Shown here piece after piece: positions 8,013-16,458 of a stretch of DNA of 64,000 bases. Source of the DNA: Streptomyces umbrinus (lineage in GTDB: Bacteria > Actinomycetota > Actinomycetes > Streptomycetales > Streptomycetaceae); NCBI RefSeq assembly GCF_030817415.1, contig NZ_JAUSZI010000002.1, positions 11,011,501 through 11,075,500 on the forward strand, read 5' to 3'. The position numbers were made by a program, and so were the translations under genes. Position 1 is the first letter of the stretch. Every line of letters starts with the position of its first letter. The notes below the pieces were generated by a model. It made no database searches, had not been told where the DNA came from, and saw nothing but the letters and a program-made list of their open reading frames with translations.

Positions 8013-9320
8013 ATGGAACGCCTGACTGTTCGCAAGAGACTCGCCGCGTTATTCACCGGAGCCCTCCTGCTGGGAGCCGCTCTCACTTCTCCAGCCTCTG
8101 CCCAGGCGCCCGCACCAACCACGTGGACCGGCACTTGGGGCACGGCCCCCACCACCATCCCCAAGACGGACACCACGACCTTCCACGACCAGACGATCCG
8201 CCAGGTCGTCCACACCAGCATCGCCGGAACAGCCCTGCGCATCCGCCTCTCGAACGAGTTCGGCAAGCAGCCACTGAAGATCGGCGAGGTGCACGTCGCC
8301 CGCCGGGCGCCGGGCACGGACGAGCCGATCATCGACCCCGCCACGGACCGCCAACTGACCTTCTCGGGCAAGTCCTCGGTCACGACCCCCGCCGGAGCGC
8401 CCGTCCTCAGCGATCCCGTCACGCTCCGCGTGCCCGCTCGTTCCGACCTCGTCGTGAGCCTCCACCTGCCCGAGAGCACTCCGGGATCGACGGTCAACTC
8501 CTTTGCAGCTCAGCGCAGTTACATCGCGGCGGGCAATGTGACGGGCGAGACCAAGATCGAGCCCCAGTCCGTCACGGAACGCTGGTACTTCCTGACCGGC
8601 GTGAGCGTCCGAGCCACCTCCGCAGGGCCTGCCGCCACGGGCAGGGCATCGGCCGCCGTCGCACTCGGCGACTCCATCACGGCCGACACCACCCTCGGCA
8701 CCAACCACCGCTGGACCGACTACCTCGCCCAGCGTCTCCAAGGCCCCGGCGGCCCCCGCCACCCCGTCGGCGTCCTCAACAAGGGCATCAGCGGCAACCG
8801 CCTGCTCCACGACCCCAACCCGCCCGCAGGCCACCCCGCGGAGGCGTACGCCGCGTACTTCGGCGAGAGCGGACTCAAGCGCTTCGACCGCGATGTGGCC
8901 GCCCAGCCAGAAGTCCGCCATGTCCTCGTCCTGCTCGGCGTGAACGACCTGGGCCACCCCGGGACCATCGCCCCGCTCTCCGAGAAGGTGACCGGACAGG
9001 ACCTGATCGACGGCCACCGGCAGCTCATCGCCCGCGCCCACGAGCGCGGACTGCGGATTTACGGAGCCACCATCACGCCGTTCAAGAACGACACGCTCGG
9101 CTTCTACACGCCCGAGAACGCGGCGGCGCGGCAGACCTTCAACCACTGGCTGCGCACGAGCGGAGAGTACGACGGTGTGATCGATTTCGACGCCGCGCTG
9201 CGCGACCCGGCCGATCCCGAGCGACTCCTCGCCGCCTACGACAGCGGCGACCACCTGCACACCAACGACGCGGGCCGGGAGGCGATGGCACGAGCGGTGC
9301 CGCTGCGCTTCTTCAAGTGA
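8013..9320 (+). CDS. Secreted SGNH/GDSL-family esterase or lipase
   Basis: The protein is 435 aa from ATG 8013, preceded by GAGGAG. It has a Sec signal peptide (TVRKRLAALFTGALLLGAAL, then a small-residue cleavage site). All SGNH blocks are present: block I ALGDSIT with the nucleophile Ser, block II GISGNR, block III GVNDLG, and block V DHLHTND with the catalytic Asp and His. An N-terminal beta-rich domain of about 180 residues precedes the catalytic domain, as in many secreted actinobacterial lipases. It should hydrolyse esters outside the cell; the natural substrate is unknown. Confidence 0.9.
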   Translation: MERLTVRKRLAALFTGALLLGAALTSPASAQAPAPTTWTGTWGTAPTTIPKTDTTTFHDQTIRQVVHTSIAGTALRIRLSNEFGKQPLKIGEVHVARRAPGTDEPIIDPATDRQLTFSGKSSVTTPAGAPVLSDPVTLRVPARSDLVVSLHLPESTPGSTVNSFAAQRSYIAAGNVTGETKIEPQSVTERWYFLTGVSVRATSAGPAATGRASAAVALGDSITADTTLGTNHRWTDYLAQRLQGPGGPRHPVGVLNKGISGNRLLHDPNPPAGHPAEAYAAYFGESGLKRFDRDVAAQPEVRHVLVLLGVNDLGHPGTIAPLSEKVTGQDLIDGHRQLIARAHERGLRIYGATITPFKNDTLGFYTPENAAARQTFNHWLRTSGEYDGVIDFDAALRDPADPERLLAAYDSGDHLHTNDAGREAMARAVPLRFFK

Positions 9321-9426
9321 GCACCGGCACTGACGGCGCAGCGTGGCGTCCGAATCCCGCCAGCATCCGTGATCGGGACACCCCAGTATGAGGAGTGGAA
9401 CGAAAGCGCATGAAAGGGAGGCCACG

Positions 9427-9930
9427 ATGACCGCCTGTACGACGACCGACAGCCCGCTGGGCGCACTGCTACTGGTCGGGGAAGAGACCCCGGACGGCGT
9501 CATGTTGACGTCGCTGTCCATGCCGGGGCAGCGGAACGCCCCTGCCATAACGCCCGGTTGGCGGCGCGACCCCGACCGCTTCGCGGACGTCACCCGGCAG
9601 CTGACGGCCTACTTCGCCGGTGAACTCACCGAGTTCGACATCGGGTTCACCCCGGGTGGCACGGACTTCCAGCAGCGCGTGTGGCATGCGCTGGAGGAGA
9701 TCCCGTACGGCACGTCGACCACGTACGGCGCGCTTGCCGAGCGGCTCGGTGTGCCCCGCGAGCGGATCCAGGCGCTGGGGGCGGCGATCGGAGCGAACCC
9801 GCTGCTGCTGGTGCGCCCGTGCCACCGGGTGATCGGCGCGGACGGCACCATGCGCGGCTACGCCGGCGGCGTGGAGCACAAGATCCAGCTCCTCACCCAC
9901 GAGGGCGTCCTGCAGCTCACCCTCCTCTGA
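9427..9930 (+). CDS. ogt: Methylated-DNA-protein-cysteine S-methyltransferase
   Basis: The protein is 167 aa from ATG 9427 with GGGAGG upstream. The active-site motif PCHRVIG places the acceptor Cys at about residue 132, after an HTH-like DNA-binding segment (TTYGALAERLGVPRERIQAL). It removes alkyl groups from O6-alkylguanine in DNA in a single-turnover suicide reaction. It has no Ada-type N-terminal domain, so it is a repair enzyme and not a regulator. It is followed 20 bp later by a 2OG-Fe(II) oxygenase gene, which suggests a two-gene alkylation-repair operon. Confidence 0.93.
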   Translation: MTACTTTDSPLGALLLVGEETPDGVMLTSLSMPGQRNAPAITPGWRRDPDRFADVTRQLTAYFAGELTEFDIGFTPGGTDFQQRVWHALEEIPYGTSTTYGALAERLGVPRERIQALGAAIGANPLLLVRPCHRVIGADGTMRGYAGGVEHKIQLLTHEGVLQLTLL

Positions 9931-9950
9931 CCCCTGAGGCACCTCTCACC

Positions 9951-10670
9951 ATGAACCACACCACAGATCTGGCGGCCCGCGTCGAGGCGCAGGACTGGGC
10001 CGCCCTGACCGACGAACTCGACGAGCACGGCAACGCGCTCACCGGACAGCTCCTCACCCCCGGGCAGTGCCACGAGATCGCCGCCCTCTATGACGAGGAC
10101 GACCGATTCCGCGCGACCATCGACATGGCCCGCCACCGCTTCGGCTCCGGCCAGTACCGCTACTTCACGCATGAACTGCCGGATGCCGTCAGGGAGTTGC
10201 GCGAGGCGTTCTACCCGCGGCTCCTGCCCGTTGCCCGCGACTGGGCCGAGAGGCTGGGCCAACCAGCGCCCTGGCCCGACACGTTGGGGGAGTGGGTGGA
10301 GCGGTGCCACGCGGCCGGACAGTCCAAGTCCGCCCAGATCCTGCTGCGTTACGGGCCCGGCGACTGGAACGCCCTGCACCGGGACGTGTTCGGCGACCTG
10401 CTCTTCCCGCTCCAGGTCGTGATCGGTCTCGACGCCCCGGGAGCCGACTTCACGGGCGGCGAGTTCATCATGACCGAGCAGCGCCCGCGCGCCCAGTCCA
10501 GGGGATCGTCCACGACCCTGCCCCAGGGCCACGGCCTGATCTTCACCACCCGCGACCGGCCCGTGGCCTCCAGGCGGGGCTGGTCCATCGGTCCCATGCG
10601 GCACGGCGTGAGCACGGTCCGCTCCGGGCGGCGACGCACGCTCGGGCTGGTCTTCCACGACGCCAGATGA
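9951..10670 (+). CDS. 2-oxoglutarate/Fe(II)-dependent oxygenase linked to ogt
   Basis: The protein is 239 aa from ATG 9951. The iron ligands are visible as ALHRDVFGD (H143, D145) and the distal MRHGVS (H218), followed by Arg-rich RRRTLGLVFHDAR, which supplies the 2OG-binding Arg. The fold is double-stranded beta-helix, closer to the prolyl-hydroxylase-like branch than to AlkB. It should couple 2OG decarboxylation to hydroxylation or demethylation. Direct linkage to ogt argues for repair of alkylated nucleic acid, but the substrate is inferred from context only. Confidence 0.85.
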   Translation: MNHTTDLAARVEAQDWAALTDELDEHGNALTGQLLTPGQCHEIAALYDEDDRFRATIDMARHRFGSGQYRYFTHELPDAVRELREAFYPRLLPVARDWAERLGQPAPWPDTLGEWVERCHAAGQSKSAQILLRYGPGDWNALHRDVFGDLLFPLQVVIGLDAPGADFTGGEFIMTEQRPRAQSRGSSTTLPQGHGLIFTTRDRPVASRRGWSIGPMRHGVSTVRSGRRRTLGLVFHDAR

Positions 10671-10768
10671 CGGCCAGGACGCCAAATGACCACCCGGTCG
10701 GCGCCCCGGAACACCCACTCGCCCGAAACTCCGTTGCCCGCCCGTCCGACGGATGCTGGAGTGGCGTA

Positions 10769-11554
10769 ATGGATCACGCAGCGGTACTGGCACTGTTCGA
10801 CCGGGACATGCGCGAGGGCGCGCGCCCCTTCGGCCTCGACTCCGTGGTGGAGCGCGTCGGAGCGGTGGTGCGGCACGTCGGACCCGAGAAGGGCTGGAAC
10901 GGGGTGCTCTGGTCGGACCTCTCGGAGGCCGACGCGGACGCGGCGATCGCCGAGCAGGTGCGCCATTTCGGGAGCCTGGGCCTGGAGTTCGAGTGGAAGC
11001 TGTACGCGCACGACCGGCCCGTCGATCTGGGCCGACGGCTGCGCGCGGCCGGCTTCACGGCCGAACCCGAGGAGACGCTGATGATCGCCGAGGTCGGCGA
11101 GCTGGACCTCGACGTCCGGCCGCCGCAGGGCATCGAGCTGCGGCCCGTCGCCGACGCCGCGGGCGTCGACCTCGTGGCCGACGTCCATGAGCAGGCCTTC
11201 GGCACGGACAGCTCCCGGCTCCGCCACCTGCTGCTCACCCAGCTGGCCGGAGAACCGGACACCGTGGTCGCCGTCGTGGCCCTCGCCGATGACGTGCCGG
11301 TGAGCTCGGCCCGCATGGAACTCATTCCCGGCACACGGTTCGCGGGACTGTGGGGCGGCGGCACCGTCGAGGCCTGGCGCGGCCGCGGAATCTACCGCGC
11401 ACTGGTCGCCCACCGCGCCCGTATCGCCGCGGACCGTGGCTACCGCTACCTCCAGGTCGACGCCTCCGACGAGAGCCGCCCCATCCTCGAACGACTCGGC
11501 TTCGCCCCACTGACGACGACCACTCCGTACGTGCACCCCATCGCACGGGTGTGA
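10769..11554 (+). CDS. GNAT-family N-acetyltransferase, two-domain
   Basis: The protein is 261 aa from ATG 10769. The N-terminal about 110 residues form a degenerate GNAT-like half. The C-terminal half has the standard pattern: ELRPVADAAGVDLVADVHEQAF, VVALADDVPVSSARMEL, GGGTVEAWRGRGIYRALV (acetyl-CoA loop) and DESRPILERLGFAPLTTT. The acceptor is unknown. It lies 98 bp after the oxygenase gene, so co-transcription with the repair pair is possible but not shown. It ends 10 bp from the stop of a convergent GNAT gene. Confidence 0.85.
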   Translation: MDHAAVLALFDRDMREGARPFGLDSVVERVGAVVRHVGPEKGWNGVLWSDLSEADADAAIAEQVRHFGSLGLEFEWKLYAHDRPVDLGRRLRAAGFTAEPEETLMIAEVGELDLDVRPPQGIELRPVADAAGVDLVADVHEQAFGTDSSRLRHLLLTQLAGEPDTVVAVVALADDVPVSSARMELIPGTRFAGLWGGGTVEAWRGRGIYRALVAHRARIAADRGYRYLQVDASDESRPILERLGFAPLTTTTPYVHPIARV

Positions 11555-11564
11555 CGACGCCGCC

Positions 11565-12446
11565 TCACAGATCGAGCTGGTACTCCACCGCCTTGTGCGT
11601 GGGCAGATAGCCGAGCGTGTCGTTGATGCCGCGCATGTGCGCGTTGCTGTCGGCCGTGTCCGTGAGCAGGCCGCCGAGTTCCGGGTGGTGTGCGCGGGCC
11701 TGGCGGATGGCCTGTGCCTTCATCCAGAGGCCGAGACCGTGGCCTCGGTGTTCGGGCAGCACACCGGTCCCGTAGTGCTGTGCGTCTCCCCTGCCGTCGC
11801 CGGGAACCACGAGCTCGGAGAAGCCGGCGACCGAACCGTTCGCGTTGTCCACCACGGCGACGGTGTGCAGGAGTTCGCCCCGCTTGGCGATCGCCTCGGC
11901 GGCCGAGAGCACCCGGTCCACGTCCCAGACGACCGTGCCGTAGTCGGTCCCGTCCATCGGCATGTCGTCCATGGCCCGGCGCGAGTGGGCGAAGGAGAGG
12001 GCCAGTTCGGGCGGCACCGCGCCCTCCCACTGGATCAACCGGTAGCCCTCATGGGGCTGTTCGACGATCTCGTCGATGCGGTGGAGGTCGGCGTCGGCCA
12101 GCGGGAGCCGGGCGTACGTCAGCGCCAGCACCCTGCGGAAACCGCGCGCCGCCAGAAAGAGGTCTCCGGGGGAACCGGCCTCGGCCTGGGCGAGAACGGA
12201 GCGGCGCCCCTCGTCCCGTGCCGCCGCGACGGCCGCGTCCAGGAGGCAACCACCCACACCGCACCGGCGCTCCGCCCGGTGTACGGCGATCTCCAACTCG
12301 GCGAGATGCTCCTGCCCTCCCTTGGTGAACAGCCGAAGGAAGGCGGATCCGACCGGCGCCCCCTCGTCGTCGGACGCGAGCCACGCCAGACGGCGGCTCG
12401 ACGCGCTGGGCTGGGGGTCGGTGAGCGCGGTGATGCGGTGCGGCAA
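11565..12446 (-). CDS. GNAT-family N-acetyltransferase, two-domain, probable TTG start
   Basis: About 293 aa from TTG 12446, which has GGAGA five bases upstream; no in-frame ATG or GTG fits the conserved start LPHRITALTDP. Both GNAT halves are recognisable: EIAVHRAERRCGVGGCLLDA in the first, and GTGVLPEHRGHGLGLWMKAQ with NAHMRGINDTLGYLPTHKAV in the second. This resembles the mycothiol-synthase-like double-GNAT layout. A GTG in another frame 12 bases upstream (MTETP) leaves open a frameshift at the start. The ribosome-binding site is predicted to sit in a long stem (12451-12518). Confidence 0.75.
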   Translation of the reverse strand: MPHRITALTDPQPSASSRRLAWLASDDEGAPVGSAFLRLFTKGGQEHLAELEIAVHRAERRCGVGGCLLDAAVAAARDEGRRSVLAQAEAGSPGDLFLAARGFRRVLALTYARLPLADADLHRIDEIVEQPHEGYRLIQWEGAVPPELALSFAHSRRAMDDMPMDGTDYGTVVWDVDRVLSAAEAIAKRGELLHTVAVVDNANGSVAGFSELVVPGDGRGDAQHYGTGVLPEHRGHGLGLWMKAQAIRQARAHHPELGGLLTDTADSNAHMRGINDTLGYLPTHKAVEYQLDL

Positions 12447-12450
12447 GGTG

Positions 12451-12518
12451 TCTCCGTCACGGTTGAGGTGCGGTGCGGGCTGCGGGGGGAAACCCGCAGA
12501 CGCTAGCCGTGACGGAGA
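12451..12518 (-). promoter_or_regulatory. Two-tier stem-loop that would occlude a Shine-Dalgarno site
   Basis: On the minus strand TCTCCGTCACGG (12518-12507) is perfectly complementary to CCGTGACGGAGA (12462-12451). The latter contains the GGAGA ribosome-binding site of the downstream GNAT gene. Inside the loop sits a second perfect hairpin, CTGCGGG/CCCGCAG (12480-12499). This is a candidate structured 5' leader that controls translation. Confidence 0.5.
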
Positions 12519-12615
12519 ACGACCTGCAACAGCTTTTCGTACTTTGACGCGCCATGCGGTGGACGGTGGACACCTCGTGGAGCCCCGGTGCGCGGTGCGC
12601 CGCGATCTGTCCCGG

Positions 12616-12882
12616 TCAGCGGCGCCCTGCCTTCGACCGGTCCAGGGCCGTGACACCGAGCGCCGCGAGTCCGATCTGGATCAGCCACTCGATCCAGTCC
12701 ACTCCGTTGGTGTCGGACACGTCGAACGCGTTGGCCAGCGCCGAACCGATGAGCGCGGCCACGATGCCGACCGCGATCGTCCACAGAATGCCGATGCGCT
12801 GACGGCCCGGAACAACGAGCCGGCCCAGCACACCGATGATGATGCCGATCACGATGGCACTGATGATGCCCGAGATCTCCAT
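12616..12882 (-). CDS. GlsB/YeaQ/YmgE-family stress-response membrane protein
   Basis: The protein is 88 aa with three hydrophobic segments: ISGIISAIVIGIIIGVLGRL, GILWTIAVGIVAALIGSAL and WLIQIGLAALGV. The glycine-rich first helix followed by R-x-x-x-PGRQ is typical of the transglycosylase-associated (PF04226) family. These small inner-membrane proteins are linked to envelope and acid stress. Length and topology match the family. GAGGGG lies upstream of ATG 12882. It stands alone on the minus strand between the GNAT and kinase-like genes. Confidence 0.9.
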   Translation of the reverse strand: MEISGIISAIVIGIIIGVLGRLVVPGRQRIGILWTIAVGIVAALIGSALANAFDVSDTNGVDWIEWLIQIGLAALGVTALDRSKAGRR

Positions 12883-12966
12883 CTCAGCCCCTCTTCGCCC
12901 CTCTTCGTCATACTCCTTACCTCTACAAGTGCCCCGTCGGCGTGAGTGCAGTCCGGGCGGTTTTCC

Positions 12967-13512
12967 TCAGTCGACGCCGTTTCCGGTCCAGCCGGTGACT
13001 CCCAGCACCTCGCGCGCGATGTCGATCACCTCGCGGTCGTCCGTGACCACCCGTACGGTGTCCGCGGGCGCCCGTTCCTCCAGCAGGCGGGCCTTGTTCG
13101 CGCTGCCCCGCAGCTCCTGTTCCAGCTCGGAGCCCAGCTCCCGCCCCTTCAGCCGCTTGGCGGCGGTGGCGTCGGAGGCGGTCAGGAGCACCCGTACGAG
13201 CCGTACGTCCTCGCCCATCGCCCGCTCGAACATGCCCGCGGCCTCGGTCAGCACGCTCACGGTGTTCGTGTAGATGAGGCGCCGGTGGCCGAGCTCGGCG
13301 AAGTTCCCCCACACCGCCGCCAGATTGCGTTCGGTGATCGCTGCCCGGTGCGGATCGTCCTCCGGCGCCGGATGCACCTGCCCCATGAAGTCGCCCTCCA
13401 GCACGGCGTGGGCGACCTGCGCCCGCCGCAGCCGGGCCGAGACCTCCCAGCCCACTGTCGACTTCCCGACACCCGCGCGCCCACCGATGAGCAGAACCTC
13501 CGCATGATCCAT
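12967..13512 (-). CDS. P-loop NTPase, small-molecule-kinase-like
   Basis: The protein is 181 aa from ATG 13512. The Walker A motif GGRAGVGKST is at residues 9-18, and VLEGDFMGQVHP follows as in gluconate/shikimate/chloramphenicol-phosphotransferase-like kinases, where the Asp binds the substrate. No ABC or AAA+ signature is present. The tail contains an Arg-rich stretch (RLKGRELGSELEQELRGS) that could form the lid. It probably phosphorylates a small metabolite or antibiotic; the substrate is unknown. It lies 55 bp downstream of a GNAT gene on the same strand. Confidence 0.75.
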   Translation of the reverse strand: MDHAEVLLIGGRAGVGKSTVGWEVSARLRRAQVAHAVLEGDFMGQVHPAPEDDPHRAAITERNLAAVWGNFAELGHRRLIYTNTVSVLTEAAGMFERAMGEDVRLVRVLLTASDATAAKRLKGRELGSELEQELRGSANKARLLEERAPADTVRVVTDDREVIDIAREVLGVTGWTGNGVD

Positions 13513-13567
13513 GGGAGCAGCCTGCCAGCCAGGGGCGGGCTCCCGCGATCGAGAACCGCCCGAAGGG

Positions 13568-14128
13568 TTACGCGGCGCCACCGGTCAGGCTCCACGTCCG
13601 CAGGGTTATCGGCCGCCCCCGTGATGTCCGCAGGACGGGCTCGTCGTCGGTGAGCGTGAAGCCGGTGGACCGGGCGACGGCGATGCTGGCCGCGTTGTCC
13701 TCCTCGATGCACAGCACCACGCGCCGCGCCCCCGTGTGCCGCACGGCGTACTCGGAGAGGAGGCGGACGGCCCGGGAGGCAAGACCCCGGCCCCGGTGGG
13801 CGGCTCCCACGCCGTAGGCGATCTCGACGTCCCGCTCGTCGGCCTTGCTGCGGAACAGCAGCACCTCGCCCTGGGGCAGGACCCCGTCCGTGGTGATCGC
13901 GAGCTGCACCTTGCGTCCCTGCGCCCGGGCCTCCTGGGCCTCGGTGAGATAGACCTGCGCGGCCATCGTGTCGAAGGGCGAGGCCACCGGCGTCCAGCGG
14001 GCGATCTCCGGGTCGTCGTACAGCTCGACCAGGGCGGGGATGTCCTCCTCGGACCATTCGCGCAGGTGAATACCCTCTCCTTCGAGCCGCAGGTACGGAG
14101 GCGGGGCGAGTGTCAGCGGGCTGTCCAT
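13568..14128 (-). CDS. GNAT-family acetyltransferase (RimJ/RimL-like)
   Basis: The protein is 186 aa from ATG 14128. It has the RimJ/RimL layout: LREWSEEDIPALVELYDDPEI near residue 22, IAYGVGAAHRGRGLASRAVR (acetyl-CoA loop) and IEEDNAASIAVARSTGF. This group acetylates alpha-amino groups of ribosomal proteins or amines of small molecules. It lies 53 bp downstream of the APH-like gene and 55 bp upstream of the P-loop kinase gene, all on the minus strand, so the three may form an operon of modifying enzymes. Confidence 0.88.
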   Translation of the reverse strand: MDSPLTLAPPPYLRLEGEGIHLREWSEEDIPALVELYDDPEIARWTPVASPFDTMAAQVYLTEAQEARAQGRKVQLAITTDGVLPQGEVLLFRSKADERDVEIAYGVGAAHRGRGLASRAVRLLSEYAVRHTGARRVVLCIEEDNAASIAVARSTGFTLTDDEPVLRTSRGRPITLRTWSLTGGAA

Positions 14129-14181
14129 GAGGCGATCCTGCCTCGCGCGTGGACGGGCGGCCAAGGGCGCGTGAGCGTCGC

Positions 14182-15417
14182 TCACCGCACGACGGAGCGC
14201 TCCAGATCGGCCAGCCCCTGGTCGGGAGCGGTCGCGCGGCGCACGGCCTCGCGGATCACCGACACGGGATCGTCCTGGTGATAGATCCGCTCCGACGGCT
14301 CGATGCCGTCCAGGAACTCCTGATAGCGGACCGCGTACGCGAGATGCGCGAGAGGCTCGGCGACGGCCAGGGCACGGGCGGGATCGCTGTCCGGCACCTG
14401 CTCCAGCCACGCGTCCGCCCAGACGCGGGCGGCACCGGCGCGTACGTCCTCGGCAAGGAAGTCGTGCACGCGCAGCGCGTCCAGGACCGGGTTGCCCCAG
14501 TGGGCGTCGGCGAAGTCGACGACCACCGGCGGCCCGCCGTCGCTGCGCCAGTTGCCGGGGTGGAAGTCGCCGTGCACGACGGTGTCCGGCAGACCGCACT
14601 CGTCGAGCAGCCGCCAACGGTCCGTCAACTCCCGTGCCACGTCCAGCTCATGGGCGGTCAGCTCGCCGGAGACAGGGCCGTCGAGCAACTCCCGGACCCG
14701 CTCGGCGAAGACGGACGTATGACGGTCGGGCAGGCCCGCGGGCCGTTCCTCCGGCCGCAGGGCGAGGGCCGCCTGCGCCGCGACGAAGCGCCGCACTCCG
14801 GAGGCGGCGGTGTCCGCCGACGCCTTCCAGCAGTCCTCGCCGGGGATGTGCTCCATCAGAATGCGCCCGCCGGCCGAGCCGAGGACGGTCGGGACCAGGC
14901 CCGGATCGACGCGGGCGAACGCGGCGATGACCTCCGCCTCGTCCGAGGCGAAGTGCGGAGTGGCCTTGAGCCAGACCGGGCCCCGGTCGGTGGGCAGCCG
15001 GAAGAGCCCGGCCAGGTTCCAGGTGCGGCGCTGCTCCACCGGCCCGGTCACAGGCCGGCCCCTCCCTGCCAGCGTGCGGGTCGACCAGTCGAGCAGCTCC
15101 CGGAGTCCGTCGAGCCGCGCCCAGGGAGCCCGCAGCGGATCGAGTCCGTACAACATCCCTGGATCCGCCGGGAGTTGGAGCAGCATGCCTGGACGCTCCA
15201 ACGCCTCGACGTGGTACGTCACATGGCCGTCGCGCCCGCCCTCCCCGCCGTCCACGGACAGCAGACGGACCACCAACACCCGTACTCCGAGCGCCTGTTG
15301 CAGACGCCGGACGACCGGCTCGACCTCGGACCACCACGGCACGTCGACGGAGAAGGGGCCGACGGCGCCGAGAAAGTCCTCACCCGACGTCACCCACGCA
15401 CTGAAAGTTCGGCTCAC
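14182..15417 (-). CDS. Aminoglycoside-phosphotransferase-fold kinase
   Basis: The protein is 411 aa from GTG 15417. The catalytic loop is VVHGDFHPGNW (Brenner motif H-x-D-x-x-x-x-N) and the metal-binding Asp is in VVVDFADAHWGNP. The ATP-binding N-lobe has VWLKATPHFASDEAEVIAAF. The first about 110 residues, before the N-lobe, are not diagnostic. APH-fold enzymes phosphorylate antibiotics, choline, homoserine or sugars; sequence alone does not choose. It is divergent from the ArsR-SRPBCC gene, with 138 bp between the start codons. Confidence 0.85.
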   Translation of the reverse strand: MSRTFSAWVTSGEDFLGAVGPFSVDVPWWSEVEPVVRRLQQALGVRVLVVRLLSVDGGEGGRDGHVTYHVEALERPGMLLQLPADPGMLYGLDPLRAPWARLDGLRELLDWSTRTLAGRGRPVTGPVEQRRTWNLAGLFRLPTDRGPVWLKATPHFASDEAEVIAAFARVDPGLVPTVLGSAGGRILMEHIPGEDCWKASADTAASGVRRFVAAQAALALRPEERPAGLPDRHTSVFAERVRELLDGPVSGELTAHELDVARELTDRWRLLDECGLPDTVVHGDFHPGNWRSDGGPPVVVDFADAHWGNPVLDALRVHDFLAEDVRAGAARVWADAWLEQVPDSDPARALAVAEPLAHLAYAVRYQEFLDGIEPSERIYHQDDPVSVIREAVRRATAPDQGLADLERSVVR

Positions 15418-15520
15418 CGCGACAGTCTGAGCGAGCCGCCCGGCCGCTGCCAGCGAATATCGCCGGGGTACCCCGGATGGCAGACGGCACCGGACGGGGA
15501 TGGCGGACAGCCCCGGACGG

Positions 15521-15550
15521 TTGACATGCAGGTAATTGCCTGCATAACGT
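15521..15550 (+). promoter_or_regulatory. Promoter with palindromic operator filling the -35/-10 spacer
   Basis: TTGACA (15521-15526) is a consensus -35 and TAACGT (15545-15550) fits the Streptomyces -10 pattern TAnnnT. The 18-bp spacer is the inverted repeat TGCAGG-TAATTG-CCTGCA (15527-15544). Transcription from this promoter would begin at or next to the GTG at 15556, giving a leaderless mRNA. Binding of the gene's own ArsR-type product would block RNA polymerase. Confidence 0.7.
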
Positions 15551-15555
15551 TGAGT

Positions 15556-16374
15556 GTGCGATCGGACGAGGAACAGCCAAGTGGGCCAGTGCCGGGCAGG
15601 GGCGCGGAGACGGACCGGGTCTTCAAGGCCCTGGCCGACGGGACGCGCAGACGGCTGCTCGACAGGCTGCACGAGCACAGCGGACAGACGCTGGGGGAGC
15701 TGTGCGAGCACATCGACATGACCCGCCAGTCGGTCACTCAGCACCTGGCCGTCCTGGAGGCGGCCAACCTGGTCAGCACGGTGCGGCGCGGGCGGGAAAA
15801 GCTGCACTACCTCAACCCCGTACCGCTCCACGAGATCCAGGAGCGTTGGATCGACAAGTTCGAGCGCCCGCGCCTGCGCGCGCTGAGCGCGGTCAAACGA
15901 CGAGCCGAGGAAGACATGAGCGACAAGCCGACATTCGTGTACGTCACCTACATCGCCAGCACGCCCGAGAAGGTCTGGGACGCGCTCACCGACGCCGACC
16001 TGACCGCCTCGTACTGGGGTCACAGCAACGTTTCCGAGGACTGGCGCCCAGGATCCCGGTGGGAGCACCGGCGCATCGACGGATCGGGGATCGCCGACGT
16101 GGTCGGCACGGTCGTGGAGAGCGAGCGGCCCGCCCGGCTGGTGACCACCTGGGCCTCGCCCGAGGACGAGGGCCAGGAGGACAAGTACTCCAAGGTCACC
16201 TACGACATCCGGCCGCACGGCGGGATCGTCCGGCTCACCGTCACGCACGAGGACCTCGCCGACGGGACCGCGGTCAAGGAGGTGTCGGCCGGCTGGCCCG
16301 CCGTCCTGGCCAATCTGAAGTCGCTGCTGGAGACCGGCAGCCCGCTCCCGCAGGAGCCGTGGCTGGTGCCGTAG
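15556..16374 (+). CDS. ArsR-type HTH fused to SRPBCC (AHSA1) ligand-binding domain
   Basis: The protein is 272 aa from GTG 15556, the codon expected at the transcription start. Residues about 15-110 form a winged HTH: VFKALADGTRRRLLDRLHEH, TLGELCEHIDMTRQSVTQHL and the wing TVRRGREKLHYLNPV. After a basic linker, an SRPBCC/START-like domain begins at VYVTYIASTPEKVWDALTD and ends with GWPAVLANLKSLLETG. ArsR regulators often sit beside an AHSA1 gene; here they are one protein, so ligand binding in the SRPBCC cavity could directly control DNA binding. An internal ATG before SDKPTF could make the SRPBCC half alone. It probably represses itself and perhaps the divergent APH-like gene. Confidence 0.85.
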   Translation: MRSDEEQPSGPVPGRGAETDRVFKALADGTRRRLLDRLHEHSGQTLGELCEHIDMTRQSVTQHLAVLEAANLVSTVRRGREKLHYLNPVPLHEIQERWIDKFERPRLRALSAVKRRAEEDMSDKPTFVYVTYIASTPEKVWDALTDADLTASYWGHSNVSEDWRPGSRWEHRRIDGSGIADVVGTVVESERPARLVTTWASPEDEGQEDKYSKVTYDIRPHGGIVRLTVTHEDLADGTAVKEVSAGWPAVLANLKSLLETGSPLPQEPWLVP

Positions 16375-16458
16375 TGCCGACCGGCCCGGCGTGCGTCGGC
16401 CGGCCCGCGGTGTGGGCGCGCGGACCGGTCGACGGTCCTCATCGGCGCAGACGTCCTG

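Noticed and set aside
14182..15417. Aminoglycoside resistance gene
   Set aside because: The APH fold is shared with many metabolic kinases; neither sequence features I can see nor the neighbours point to antibiotic resistance.
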